From Guadua angustifolia (taxonomy: Eukaryota > Streptophyta > Magnoliopsida > Poales > Poaceae): 64,000 bases of DNA. Positions 40,020 to 51,870 of this stretch are shown piece after piece. The DNA lies in the NCBI GenBank assembly GCA_036346375.1, contig CM070517.1, positions 47,774,200-47,838,199 on the forward strand, written 5' to 3'. A model generated the notes under the pieces. It did not search any database and was not told the origin of the DNA. It saw only the letters and a program-made list of their open reading frames with translations. Numbering within the stretch: position 1 is the stretch's first letter; each line of letters starts with the position of its first letter. Position numbers and translations under genes: made by a program.

Positions 40020-43000
40020 AGCAAGCAAGTTTCTCAAGTCAATCAAAGATACAGAAACATGATACTTAACAAATATAAATAAGGCTACCTTAATTAAAAG
40101 ACCTCGCCACTAGGGATAAGATCATAGACTAATTTGTAACAATCTTACCACATCTATCTATCTATCTATCTATTATATTATTAAAGCAGAAGCAAAAGGA
40201 GCCACTACGTTCACTCTCAAGGCTAGAAATTCCCACGTTAATCGGAGGAAAAAAAGAAAGATCTACACCGTTGATCGTAGTGGGTCCAGATTATAACGGT
40301 GTAAATTTAAACCATATATTTAGAATGTAGCATATGTTATTGATCAGGAAAGTTAATACTAACATCATTCCTGCCCCAATGACCACTTAGGGAACTCGGT
40401 CTCACATCGATTAATAATTCCTACTTTCCTATTGAATTTTTTTCAATTTTGTTACTGGAGAGTTATCCCTTCCTCAAACGTAAAGTTTGAAAAATTAATT
40501 GATATCGGAATAGACAAAAATCCTTCAACACTAACACAAATGATTAAAATGTACCTGTTTATCAAAAGAGGAGATATTGCCGTTGCTTTGCCACTGAAAA
40601 GTTAAAAAAGTTTTGGTACCACATTAGAGAACATTCTATAGCCTGCTACACACGAGAGCATGCACCAAAATACATAGAGAAAGCAACATGACAAAAACAA
40701 AAGCGGCTCCTAACCAAACCGACAAAAACAGATTACCATCGAAATGGAGATACCAAAAGAACCAGGCCTATTACATCAAATAGACAATTCCCTACCTTAA
40801 ACAGAACCAGGCCATTCTTCTTCAAAAACACGGTGTAAGAGTAGCTATCATCCGCTTCCTCAGAAGAATCGCCTTCATCACTTAAGTACTAACAGATAAA
40901 TGATTACAGCAACTAGCCTGGTTTGAAGAATCTGAAAAAAAATGGAAGTAAATTTTAAGAAATGCCATCAAGAAGACTGCAATATTAAACCTTCCGAAAG
41001 CAATGAAAGAATAAAAATATCAAACACTTAATAAATTCATTCTAAGCTGCGTTACTAAAAATGTCTTCGCTATCTAAGTTGCTTTCCCTGCTAACTGAGA
41101 ATGCTTGAACAAACCAAATTATCAGTTGATTGCAGAGTAAAGCACACGATTGCCTCTTTCTATATGTGAAAAAATGCAAAAGAGAAATGCTTATGCAGAT
41201 CAACGTTGATTTTTGGATACATCTTGAGGACATCATCAAGTGGTACATCAGCTTCTACCTGCAAAGCAGAAAAGTCTTCATTGCGAAGAGAAGCAACGGG
41301 AAGACCCAGTGGGTGGAGGCGCTCGGCCGGAGAGCTAAGGCGATCGTAAGGCTCGGATACGCGACTGGAGGCGCAGACACTCAGGAGGGGAACGAAGGTG
41401 CTCGGACGGGGACGGACGAGCTGTCGACGGCCGGAGACGCTCGGCCAGGGAGTGGAGAAGCTCACCTCAAATAGTACACGCCAACGTAGGCGTAGAAGCT
41501 CGGCCGGGGGGCAGAGCTGCTCAGCCGGATGGTGGAGGCGCACGGCCGGGAGCGGAGGCCCTTGGCAAGAAGGGAGGCGTGGCCGCAGCCCGCCAAGGCC
41601 AGAGGCGCAATGCCCGGAGCGGAGAAACGCTGGTGGGTGAATCGAGAAGACAAACAAAAGGAGGGGATGCATTCGAGAAACGTAGCAGGTGCTTTCCACT
41701 TAGAAACGTATTTCCCTAATTATGTTTCTAATATCAACAAAATAAATATAATAAAAATATCATTTTTTTTAAAAAAAACTGTCTCTGTTATCTTTTGTTA
41801 ACGTTACCACTAATATCATTAACAAATGTATTTACCAACAATATTACATTATGATTTCAAATGTTAAAATTACATTAAAAAATCCAACAATTTTTCTTTA
41901 AGCTTTATTGTCATTCTAAGGTTCATGATGTCTTAAAATTCTATATAGTCTGCAAAATACGTTAATATATTCTCAAGCATATAAGTTATAAAATTTGATA
42001 TGACAAACTGTAAAAAAAAATCTAATCGCAAGAAATGCTGAGCCAACCTCGCTAGTATATTTGTAATTGGCGATTCTTAATACTTAATAATTAACAGAAA
42101 CATAAACAATTGATTATTAAACATCAGGGCAGCTTACTGAACAACACTTGAAAATCCAACAATTGCTAGCAACAGCGTTGACCAGCTACAAGAAGATAAC
42201 AGAAACAGCCAGCAGAGTAAGGTATCGAAGACAACAGAGAAAACAATAAGTTAATAGAAAGCTAAAATGATCCTTCGCGTGTACATATATTAGAAGATGC
42301 CAATTATTCTAATCAAGTAAACATGAAAACTAAGAATTGTTACTATGTTGTCACAAATTGTCTTTATATAGCCCAATCTTCATAGAACAAGTACCATGCT
42401 AACATGTAAGGTCCCCGAGATGCTAAATATCTAGCTCCTTTTGCATAAACAATATAGAATAACATGAAAGATTGCTGTATATACTTACAAAGCACCAACA
42501 GTGCAAGGCACGATGACGGCGAACGAGCTCAATGAGGATGACGGCGCAAGGGCAGGAGGGGAGGACGGTTGCGCACGACCTCGGGGACGACGGGCTGACT
42601 GATTGGCAGCAATACACTTCTCATCGGGATGAGGTGTGCGACAGGAACCGAAGGGGCATGAGGGAGGAGAGGAGTAAAGTCCTTTTTTTCATAGGATGAT
42701 GGAGAAGCTAAGAGGTCAAACGCGAGGTGGACGTCTTGGCTTTTGGTATTTGAATGGATCGAAAGGAGAAGCCGAGAAGTCAAACACGAAAAAAGAAGCT
42801 GAGGGGGTGTTTACTATTACGATTGGTTCTAACCTCAGAACTGATCGTAATGACGAAATCATCATTATTGGTTCTGACCTCAGAACCGATAATGATACCA
42901 ATAATAGTGATGTTTTACATCATATTTTTCATCCACGTCAAATCATATATTACTATCGTTTTTTAAAAAAGGTTATATCAATCCACATAAAGAGATAATG

Positions 43001-44532
43001 TTGTATCATTATATAGTAACGTACATATTCAACGGTCAATAGCACGATAGAAGATACCAACAATCTTGTCTTCTTTGATGAACAGGGAATGATCCAAGAA
43101 GCCAAAACGAGTGAAGTTATCCAGTAACTCCGAATTAAAGTTGAACGCGAACAATCACCCTCGATCGTGCCTGTACTTAGTACGTTCTAAATATGGGGTT
43201 ATTCCAAATGAAAGCTAATCATTGCTTGTGCCTTCCCGGGCCCATCACTCATGATCTAGGCCCATCGAAACAGGTTTGGAGAGCCTACACATAATAATGC
43301 ATGGATCCTTGCAGAAAATTCATCTAGATCACCTGGTTTCCCAGAGGGGAAAAAACATTCATCTGGACCGTTTGATGTCTGATCAATGATGAGATATGCA
43401 TGGTCCTTATGGCTGACCAAGCTAGAGAGAGCATCTTCGTCAACATCTGTTTTTACCCCTCGCTATTACTGGTCATTGTTGGTCCTTCCATGCATGTCCT
43501 TGCAGCATCTTTTGTGAGCATCCATTTGTTTAGTGGTAGTGGTTGCTGAAGCCGACGTCTTTCTGTACCTTTAAAATTCATTTTTGATAAATTTGATCTT
43601 CCTCTGTTCGAGCTCGAAAGACGCAGCAGGTTAGATGAGTCACGTGCTGTATTAGAGGAGCTTGGCAGTCACCTACCACCGACCAGTTGCTCTGAATGTT
43701 GCAACGATTGACTAATTAATTAAGTTATTGATAAACAAAGTGATTGATTAGCGATTTAATTAAGTGGTTAATTTAGTAGTGCGATTAAATTAGTGATTAA
43801 TTAGTAGATTTGATTCTTGTCGAGTGACATGCTGAGCTCTTAAGGAGTAGGAGGTGACTCGTGGGGATCAAATATACAAATGATTTTGGAGGGGTATATA
43901 TGAAAAACCCATTAAAAAGCAAATTTTTCGTGGTTGCTTATCATCTCACATGACTGATGAGGTTTTGAGATTGGATTCACAAAAAAAAATTGTGAATTGC
44001 ATAGCAGTACCAGTTTGCTAGAACATTTCTAGTTTGGGTGTCTAAGTGAAATCGTAAGACAGTAGCCAGGCTACATGCAAATATATGTATTACTTGACAA
44101 AATTGTCATACGGCAAACCTATTTCTTCGTTAATTTACAATGGCTAAACCAAACTAAAGATTTATGTCATACTTTTAATCAATCTACTTAGGCGTGGTGG
44201 ATATTATTAGGGAAAATTGTACTAGTTTGTGTAGTACGCTAGTGTTACTAACACCCTTAGCAGGGACAGACCCCTTACCACCGACTAGCTTATGGGTATG
44301 GGGTACCCCCAATAACACCTCAGCCCAATTATCTATCAGGCATCATGATTGTATGGCATTAAGCTTCCGTTAGTAAATCTAGATTCTAGAGATAGAAGAA
44401 GAACAAGAGATTTGACATCTTTTAAATTTTGATTCTAAGTGCGCCATTAACCCTTATACATACATGTTTTCGTAAGCAAGAACAATGAGTCTACTTGCTA
44501 CAGCACAGAAGATCCTGCGTGCGCATATGATT
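40020..44532. repeat. Segmental duplication, copy C
   Basis: Matches copy A (23,880-27,787) apart from the Helitron (40,153-42,055), the lack of the hAT and MITE, and a stretch at 44,156-44,460 where copy A has only a few bases. It includes the GC-rich block (42,500-42,700), the GGTTCTGA palindrome block and the non-coding right half. Its left end joins the NLR upstream flank at GCAAGCAAGTT. Contains no gene. Confidence 0.88.
40153..42055 (+). mobile_element. Non-autonomous Helitron, 1,903 bp
   Basis: It starts with TC in TCTATCTATC...TATTATATTATTAAAGC, a typical grass Helitron 5' end, and ends GCCAACCTCGCTAG. It lies between A (40,152) and T (42,056) without target duplication. Copy A at about 24,020-24,035 (TTACCATATATATTTG) is the empty site. 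No Rep/helicase is seen. Inside is a GC-rich block (41,280-41,640) of repeated GGCCGG-rich text that may be a captured promoter or gene piece; its long open frames have no domain. A clear 3' hairpin was not found by eye. Confidence 0.78.
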
Positions 44533-45712
44533 ATGGTACAATTCCTGATTATTACATAGTCAGACGGGATTTAATGCGGCTGTCGGCTACTTGCGGCCAT
44601 CGCTACGCTCCAAGATCTAGCCTACGTGAAATTTTTACAGTAGTAAAAAAACAAAGACAAAATGAAGATCATTTTCCTCTCAGGAAAGGGAAACTGAACA
44701 TGTATAGAAAAATGCTAGTCTCCTTTTGACCATGAAAGATGGACGTTCGAGATTTTGGATTTTGATCAGGTAAGATTTAAAATTCTAACCAAATAAAAAA
44801 TAAATTGTTATAGAAATTTCGTAAATTTCATCGAAACCTTCAGTATTTTGACTGTATTTGTGTCTATAACCTTTTAAAATGTCATCTTCCATAAAAATTT
44901 ATTGAAAAACTAAATTTTTACATATTTTATAAAAATAGTAGAAAACACTATCAGATTTTTGTAAAATTGTACAAGTTTGATTATACTCTAAAAAATTTAT
45001 GATACTATATTTAGCGACCTATAATCATACGTAAAATTTTCCAAGAGAATTGAACTTCATTTGTTATATTTAAAATTCAAAAATAGAATAAACATAACTA
45101 ATACAAGAATCGTGTCAGAATTTTATAAATTCGCTCAAATGTGATCATGATCTAAAATTTTTAGGAGAACTATTCACTGAAAGTTTCAAAAATTTTAAAC
45201 TTATTTTGGTTGCTCAATCAAGTATATATAAGCAATACATTTGGTATCGTAAGGTTTTTACGAGGACAGTAGCACTCTCATAATTTTTTGAAATTTCTCA
45301 AACTTGATCATTATTTAAAAATTTTATAAGAATACTAGATTTCTAAGCTTGACCATTCAAAAATTTTAGATTTCTAATTTTTTTTGAAATTTAACCGAAT
45401 TTTATTTGAAATTCCAAGATTTTAATAAAATTTTGGATTTCACTCACCTCTAAGGTATAAATCAAAAACGAAATTTCAAGCCCCTGCCTTGCGGAGATTT
45501 TGTTTTGAGATGCTCAATATAAAAAGAGTACTAGTACCAATGATCAAAATCCAATGCATATGTTTTTTCTTTTCAGTGTTTTCCGTGCAAAATTTGGTCC
45601 ACATGGTTCAGAGCAGTGATCGAGGCCGGCACGGCAGGCTTTCTCCCATCTTAGACTACAACGGTACTAATCACTGAGGTAATCAGGCATCACATGCCCT
45701 TGTCTCAAGGAA
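44533..45712. other. Intergenic, mostly nothing recognised
   Basis: AT-rich. At 45,585-45,680 there is a short better-composed stretch after a TTTTCAG-like acceptor that reads LVHMVQSSDRGRHGRLSP and ILDYNGTNH to a stop. It could be an exon remnant but was not recognised. Confidence 0.4.
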
Positions 45713-45717
45713 AATCA

Positions 45718-47288
45718 TGTGAGATCATGTGATGAAAAATTGGTTGAATGATGAAATTGGCATTGTAAAGTGATTTTGATTATAGCATGTGTGGTGCTTG
45801 TACGTATGCCATGTTGAGATAATTATTATGCTGGTGATAGCATGATGGATTTCGCTTGAAGCAATGCACTCATGTGAGTGGTTGCATGGATTGACTTTGA
45901 GTCAAGTCGAGGACTTGTGCTCTGGACGCGTTGTTTGTTTATTCATGTGCGTGTGTTGCTCGAGGACTAACGTGGTCGATGACGGACCGGAACAAGGTTC
46001 ATGGAGGAACCGAGGTTCGAGACTAGGTTCGGGAGGAATCGAGGTCTTGGTGGTCAAGGATGTCATGCGGGACGCTCGAGCTAGAGAACATGCATATGAA
46101 GGTCGGTTAGTCACGACGGCAGCAGGGCTGTTCATGCGTGCAAAGGGTTGATTTCGCCATGTTGGGCTGTTGAGATAAATACTAACTCTTTCCATGTTGG
46201 AAGTGGAGTTGTATTAATCCTCTCTGTTCTTGCATGCGTGCAAGAGTGGATTTCGCCATGTTAGCCAAGTTGAGATAAATATGAACTCTTTCCATGTTGG
46301 GAGTAGAGTTGTATTCTATCTCGTGTTTTTGCTTTGTATAAATAGGAGGGTGTGTCTCTGTTTGAGACAAGCGCCCGAGACTAGGGTTTTCTAGTTTTTG
46401 ATTCTCGTGTGTGCAAGGAATTAGGGTTTGTACTCTTGTGTTGGAGTACTTTAGACAATGCAATAAAATCAACCTTTCAGAAGTTTTCTTGCGCTTGCAC
46501 TTGGTCGCTTTCAGATTGAAGTTCTCAAGTTCATCATTCATAGTTGGTTACTTCTCAAGTTTGGTCCGTGATAGCTGCAGTTGATTGAAGTTCAAGTTTT
46601 GTCCGTCATAGCTTTTGAGATCAGTTTTCATCATCACCGATTCATCATCTTATGAAGGTAATATCTTTTGATTCGTAGATCCGATCGAGTTGATTTTTGT
46701 TGGGTTAGTTTCATATTTGAATCTAGTTTCTACAGTTAAAATTTCATATCAAACTAACAGTTGGATCTTCAGTAATCTTGTTTTTAAGTTTTGTCCGTCA
46801 CTAGTCTGATTTCGTCCGTCACTATTAGATCGGGATTTGTTTTGGCTGTCTTATGAGGGATATAACTTTAGATCTATAAGTCTGATTGAGTTGATTCTTT
46901 TGTGTTAGCTTCGGAATAGAGTCTAGTTTCTGCAGTTAAAATTTCACATCAATCTAACGGTTGGATCTTCGGGAATTATCGTTTTAGTGAACGTGTCAGG
47001 CTGTTTTCATTTTGTCCGTCATACACATATCGAGACGAAACTTTGTCCGTCATACACATGCAACTCCTATGCTACAGTAGAAATTTTGTCCGTCATACAC
47101 GTGCAACTCTCGTCCGAGGTGAAGTTTTGTCCATCCTTCTTATCCAAGTTTTGAGTTGATTCAATAAGGTTCTTCTTTGAATACAAACCGAGCAACTGAG
47201 TTTGTTTGGGGTGTTTCAAAAGGCAAAAATTTTATTTAGCTTCCGCTCAATCATTCACCCCTCTCGATTGAAGCCATCCGATCCTACA
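45718..47288 (+). repeat. 5' LTR of the Copia element
   Basis: TGTGAGATCATGTGATG start and GAAGCCATCCGATCCTACA end. Contains a TATAAATA box (46,337-46,344) and several TTTGTCCGTCATACACAT repeats near the 3' end. It differs from the 3' LTR by small indels, for example near 46,105-46,170. Confidence 0.95.
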
Positions 47289-47290
47289 AG

Positions 47291-47302
47291 TGGTATCGAG
47301 CA
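47291..47302 (+). other. Primer binding site
   Basis: TGGTATCGAGCA two bases after the 5' LTR, matching the methionine initiator tRNA 3' end imperfectly, as usual for grass Copia elements. Confidence 0.85.
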
Positions 47303-47312
47303 AGGTTGAGGT

Positions 47313-48250
47313 ATGGCTTCAGATAAGTATGTTAATCGTCCTCCTATGCTTAATGATTCAAATTTTCCATCGAAAAGTCGATGCAAACCTATATTGAAGC
47401 TCAAGGTAATGATGTTTGGCGAAAGTTCCTACCGATATGATGTGCCGATATAGTCAATAATGATAATAAAGCAGACGTTGATTTAAATGCTAAAGCTAAA
47501 AACTTGATTTTTCAAGGAATCTCTCAAAAGAATTTGATCGAGTTTCTCATTTACGCTCGTGATATTCTGCTTTGGAAGACATTATGTGACTATCATGAAG
47601 GTTCAACTAAGATTAAGAAAGCGCAAAAATATTTACCAAAAGGACTTTTTCGATTTTGTAATGAGACCAGTGAATCAATTGATGATCTTTACTCTCGATT
47701 TGAGAAAATCTTGTGCAATTTATGTGGTGTTGGAGTTAACAATTCAAGAGAGGAGAATGCTAGTAAGATTTTGAGATCTCGACTCTGAATGGCGATGGTT
47801 GTTACCGCAATCAATCAAACTGTTGATTTGGATACTTTGACCATGGATGATCTGATTCTAGGTTGAAAACTTATGAGATGGATTCTTTATCACCTAGAGC
47901 CGATAAAACCTCTACACATGCACTTGTTGCTAACCCCAAAGACGCCTTCGGATTACCATCTTCGCCTCCTTGTCTGCGCATTAGCTTTTTTTCAGATGAA
48001 CAGTTTGAGATGCTCCTCAAGAAGATCTTGTACTCATTTCTTCACGCTACTGTCAAAGCACTCAACAATGTGAGGATGAGGAGGCGTGGAGGTACTACTG
48101 TGGTCTTTCAACCGCTTTGAGTGTGGTCTTCCGGGCATATCAAAGCAAATTGTCCCAAGTTGAAAAGAAGGAAGAAAGAGAACCAAAGACAACGCAGACT
48201 CAAGACGTACTACTCCTAGGCGCTCCATTTTGAAAAGTCGCTAAGAAAGT
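47313..48250 (+). pseudogene. Copia gag remnant
   Basis: Starts MASDKYVNRPPMLNDSNFP, then frameshifts. Further on come DLNAKAKNLIFQGISQKN, TLCDYHEGSTKIKKAQK and RLKTYEMDSL, with the second half of a zinc knuckle, GHIKANCPKLKRRK (about 48,136-48,180). The front cysteines of the knuckle are not readable. Several stops: a dead capsid gene. Confidence 0.85.
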
Positions 48251-48260
48251 CTTAGCTGTC

Positions 48261-49720
48261 TTGGAGGAGTGCGATCTTAGTGATGTGGACTTTGAGAGTG
48301 ACAATGAGCCACGGGACAAGAAGGGAGATACTGATGATGACTTCACTGGCATGTGCTTTATGGCTAAAAGAGATAGTGACAGTGATTCTGATTTTGATGA
48401 GGTTGTGAAAGAGAGGAAGGAGAACATATGGTTCATAGATTCTGGATGTTCAAGACATATGACTGGTGATTCAAAATGGTTCTCCTCCCTCACACAAAGT
48501 TCTGGTGATGAGGTCATCACTTTTGGCGACAACTCAAAGGGAAGAATTCTTGGAAGAGGAATTGTGCGAGTCAATGAAAACTTCATTCTCAAGGATGTAG
48601 CTTTGGTAAGCAAGCTCAAATATAATCTGCTCTCGGTTTCTCGGTTGCTTGATGAAGATCTTGAGGTAAGATTTTGAGAAAAATTCTTGTCGATATTAGA
48701 TGTTTCGAAAATCTAGTATGCAACATCACTCGCATTGGTCGCTTGTTTAAAGGTGATTTTTCATGTTCAACATCTGAAATGACATGTCTTGTATCTCATG
48801 TTTCAAAAGATCTAACTTTTTGGCATCGAGACTTGGTCATATTGGTTTTGATCACCTTTCACGCATTAGTAAATCAAACTTGCTCGAGGTTTGCCTGAAT
48901 TAAAGTATGACAAAACAAGTAATTTGACTTGCTCTCCTGTCAACATGGAAAAATGATCGCACCACCACATTTTCCTATTTCTGCTGTTATGACTAATGCT
49001 CCGTGTCACTTCTACATATGGACACGGTTGGACCAAAGAAGAGTAAAATCTGCAGTGGTAAGTGGTATGTTCTTGTGATTGTAGATGATTACTCGAGGTA
49101 CTCTTGGGTATATTTCATGACTACCAAAGATGAAGCTTTTGAATTGTTTCAAGAGTTTGCATTAAGGTTGCTCAAGGAATTGCTCAAGCACTTAAAGTAA
49201 TTAGGAGTGATAATGGAGGAGAATTCAAGAACACTCTTTTTGCTTCTTTCTCGTTTCGAACATGGAATTGAGCATCAATTTTCTTCTCGCCGAGTTCCTC
49301 AACAAAATGGTGTTGTTGAGAGGAAAAATCGCACACTAGTTGAGATGGCTAGGACAATGCTTGATGAATATTCTACTCCTAGGAAGTTTTAATGAAGCTA
49401 TTTCTCTTGCTTGCTACATTTCAAATAGAGTATTTTGAGAGCAAAGCTTCATAGAACTTCTTATGAACTTCGGTTTGGACGCACTCTAGCATCTCCCACA
49501 TGCGTGTTTTGGTTGCAATTGTTTTATTCTCAAACATGGAAACCTTGATAAGTTTGAATCAAGATGCTCAGATGGATTGTTTCTTGGTTATGCTCTTCAC
49601 ACTCGTGGTTACCGTGTGCTGAATTTAGAAACTAACAAAATTGTTGAGACTTGTGAAGTCACTTTTGATGAGGCTAGTCTTGGTACTAGACCCGAATTTT
49701 CAGGACACAAGTTACTTGCA
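48261..49720 (+). pseudogene. Copia protease and integrase remnant
   Basis: The protease active site is in WFIDSGCSRHMTGDSKWF (Asp codon at 48,438), followed by the flap-side text LKYNLLSVSRLLDEDLEV. The pre-integrase text TFWHRDLV lies near 48,820. The integrase core shows LHMDTVGPKKSKICSGKW, VIVDDYSRYSWVYF, RSDNGGEFK (about 49,205) and SRRVPQQNGVVERKNRTL, then FLGYALHTRGYRVLNLET. Stops and shifts occur at about 48,675, 48,895, 49,198 and 49,390. Confidence 0.88.
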
Positions 49721-49734
49721 ATTGAAAGTATCTT

Positions 49735-50800
49735 TTGGAAGAAAGTGATGATGAAGATGAAGATGAAAGTGGTAATCAAATTGGCAACTCGATTCAAACC
49801 AATTCAACCACAGGAGAAAATCAGCAAGCATCATCGGAAATTCTTCCAGCAAACACACATGGTACTGGACCTCAGGCAACTTCAGAAATTTCAGCACCAT
49901 TGCACATTCAACGAAGACATCCTCCTGAACAAATGATTGACACTATGAGCAGGGAATTTGAGATGAGTATGATGGGTGAGCTCACATACTTTCTGGGTTT
50001 ACAAGTCAAGCAAACAAGGCAAGGTATCTTTGTTCACCAAACAAAGTACACAAAAGATCTCCTTCGACGTTTTGAAATGGAATCATGCAAACCAATTTCC
50101 ACACCTATTGGCACAACTACTACTTTGGATCCGGATGAAGAAGGAGAACCGGTTAACCAAAAGGAATATCGAAGCATGATTGGATCGCTTCTTTATCTCA
50201 CTGCTTCAAGACCAGACATACACTTTGCGGTATGTTTATGTGCTCGCTTTCAAGCTTCCCCACGTGCTTCTCATCGACAAGCCAGAAAACGAATTCTTCG
50301 CTATTTACAATCCACTTTAGAGTTTGGCTTATGGTACTCCTCATCATCATGTTTATCACTTAGAGCCTTCTCGATGCTGATTTTGCGGGTTGTAGAATTA
50401 ATGAAAAAGTACCTCGAACATGTCATTTTATTGGTACATCTTTAGTTGCTTGGTCATCTAGAAAACAAGTTTCATTGCTCTCTCAACTCTTGAATCTGAA
50501 TATGTTCTTCGCCGCATGTTGTGCTCAAGTGCTTTGGATGATATCAACTTTAAAAGATTTTGGATTAATTATAGATAGTGTTCCACTTTTTCGTGATAAC
50601 ACTAGTGCTATTAATATTGCTAAAAATCCAAAGGCAACATTCTCGAACAAAGCATATTGATATTCGTTATCATTTTCTTCGAGATCATGTGGAAAAGGAG
50701 ATGTTGTGTTGCATTTTGTTGATTCTGAGTTGCAAATCGCCGATATTTTCACAAAACCACTTGATGCTTCTCGATTTTCCTTTTTGAGGGGAGAGTCATG
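49735..50800 (+). pseudogene. Copia RT/RNase H remnant without RT core
   Basis: The linker to PLHIQRRHPPEQMI is joined directly to MSREFEMSMMGELTYFLGLQ, so the RT fingers and palm with the YVDD catalytic motif are deleted in frame. There follow RRFEMESCKPISTPIGTT, YRSMIGSLLYLTASRPDI and the RNase H part with DNTSAINIAKNPKATFSNKA and HIDIRYHFLRDHVEK, in broken frames. Confidence 0.88.
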
Positions 50801-51182
50801 CCAGCACCCCATGAGCTTGTCTTGAGGGAGAGTTTTATGTCAAGTCTGTTATTTAATGAGCTTACTTTATCATATTTCTTTATATATTATGTAATTAAGC
50901 TTATATATGATAATCTAAATTGTCCTACTTGAACTAAAAGTGACATTGTGGAATTCCTTAGTTTAATTGACTATAGCGCATGCTCTGTGATATCTTCTTC
51001 GTTATAGGCACGATATTGAATCCTCTTGACAAAGTTGGGCTATGAAGCATGTGTGTTTTTCACTTTACTCTTTCATAGACCATTTAATCTCTTTGCATGT
51101 TTACAATAAAAGAAAAGGAATAAAAAAGGGCTCAAATCTGCAAGAAGCTTGTCAAAATTATCAATATGTGCAAAAGCTTCAA

Positions 51183-51330
51183 GATGTATGCTTCGAGCAT
51201 GCCATTCCCTAAGAAGATAAGATGTATGCTACAAGCATGCCATTCCCTAAAAAGATAAGATGTATGCTTGCAAGCATGCCATTCATTGAAAATAAAAGAA
51301 GTATGCTTCAAGCATGCCACATGCGATTCA
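51183..51330. repeat. 38-bp tandem array, about 4 copies
   Basis: Units start GATGTATGCT at 51,183, 51,221, 51,259 and a variant at 51,298, each with CAAGCATGCCATTCCCTAA. It lies in the non-coding part of the Copia element after pol. Confidence 0.88.
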
Positions 51331-51856
51331 TCGCTTTCAAGATTAAATTGGTCTACTAGGTTGGAGTTGAAACTACTTGCTTGCCCCGAGTTGTTAGTTG
51401 CTTCAGCTTTTGGGCCTAGTTTTTTGTCAAGATTGTGCTTAGTACTTGACTATAGTTGATTAAATTGAGGTTGAGATGCATGTCACTTCCTAACTTGATT
51501 AAATAATATTAAGTTCATGTATTATGCTTATTATGTGATATATACGGTTATATGATCAATTAAGCTCATTGGTTCTTGTCTTGGCACTCATTTTTTTCTT
51601 CTTTTTTCCTTGTCAAATCATTGTCAAGGGGAGAAGAAAGCTTACATTGAGAGGAGAAGTAAACTGCTTTTCTTGATAAAAGGGAGAATTTTGTGCGCCA
51701 AAGGGGAGAAAATTTTGTGCATATTCGCTTCCTTTTAGGGGAGATTTTTCACTGCTTTTTGGTCACTTTGCTTTCTGTTTTAAAATGAATTTCTTAAAAT
51801 TTTTCTTGTGAGGTTAATGCCAATGTTCAAGTCCAAATGGTGTTGCCAATGTTTTC

Positions 51857-51870
51857 ATCAAGGGGGAGAT
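51857..51870 (+). other. Polypurine tract
   Basis: ATCAAGGGGGAGAT directly before the 3' LTR. This primes plus-strand DNA synthesis. Confidence 0.85.

Noticed and set aside
41160..41699. 179-codon minus-strand frame within the Helitron
   Set aside because: GC-rich low-complexity sequence, no domain in either strand; kept only as a possibly captured fragment.
51183..51330. Regular repeat array resembling CRISPR spacing
   Set aside because: Units are contiguous with no unique spacers, and the setting is a plant Copia element.
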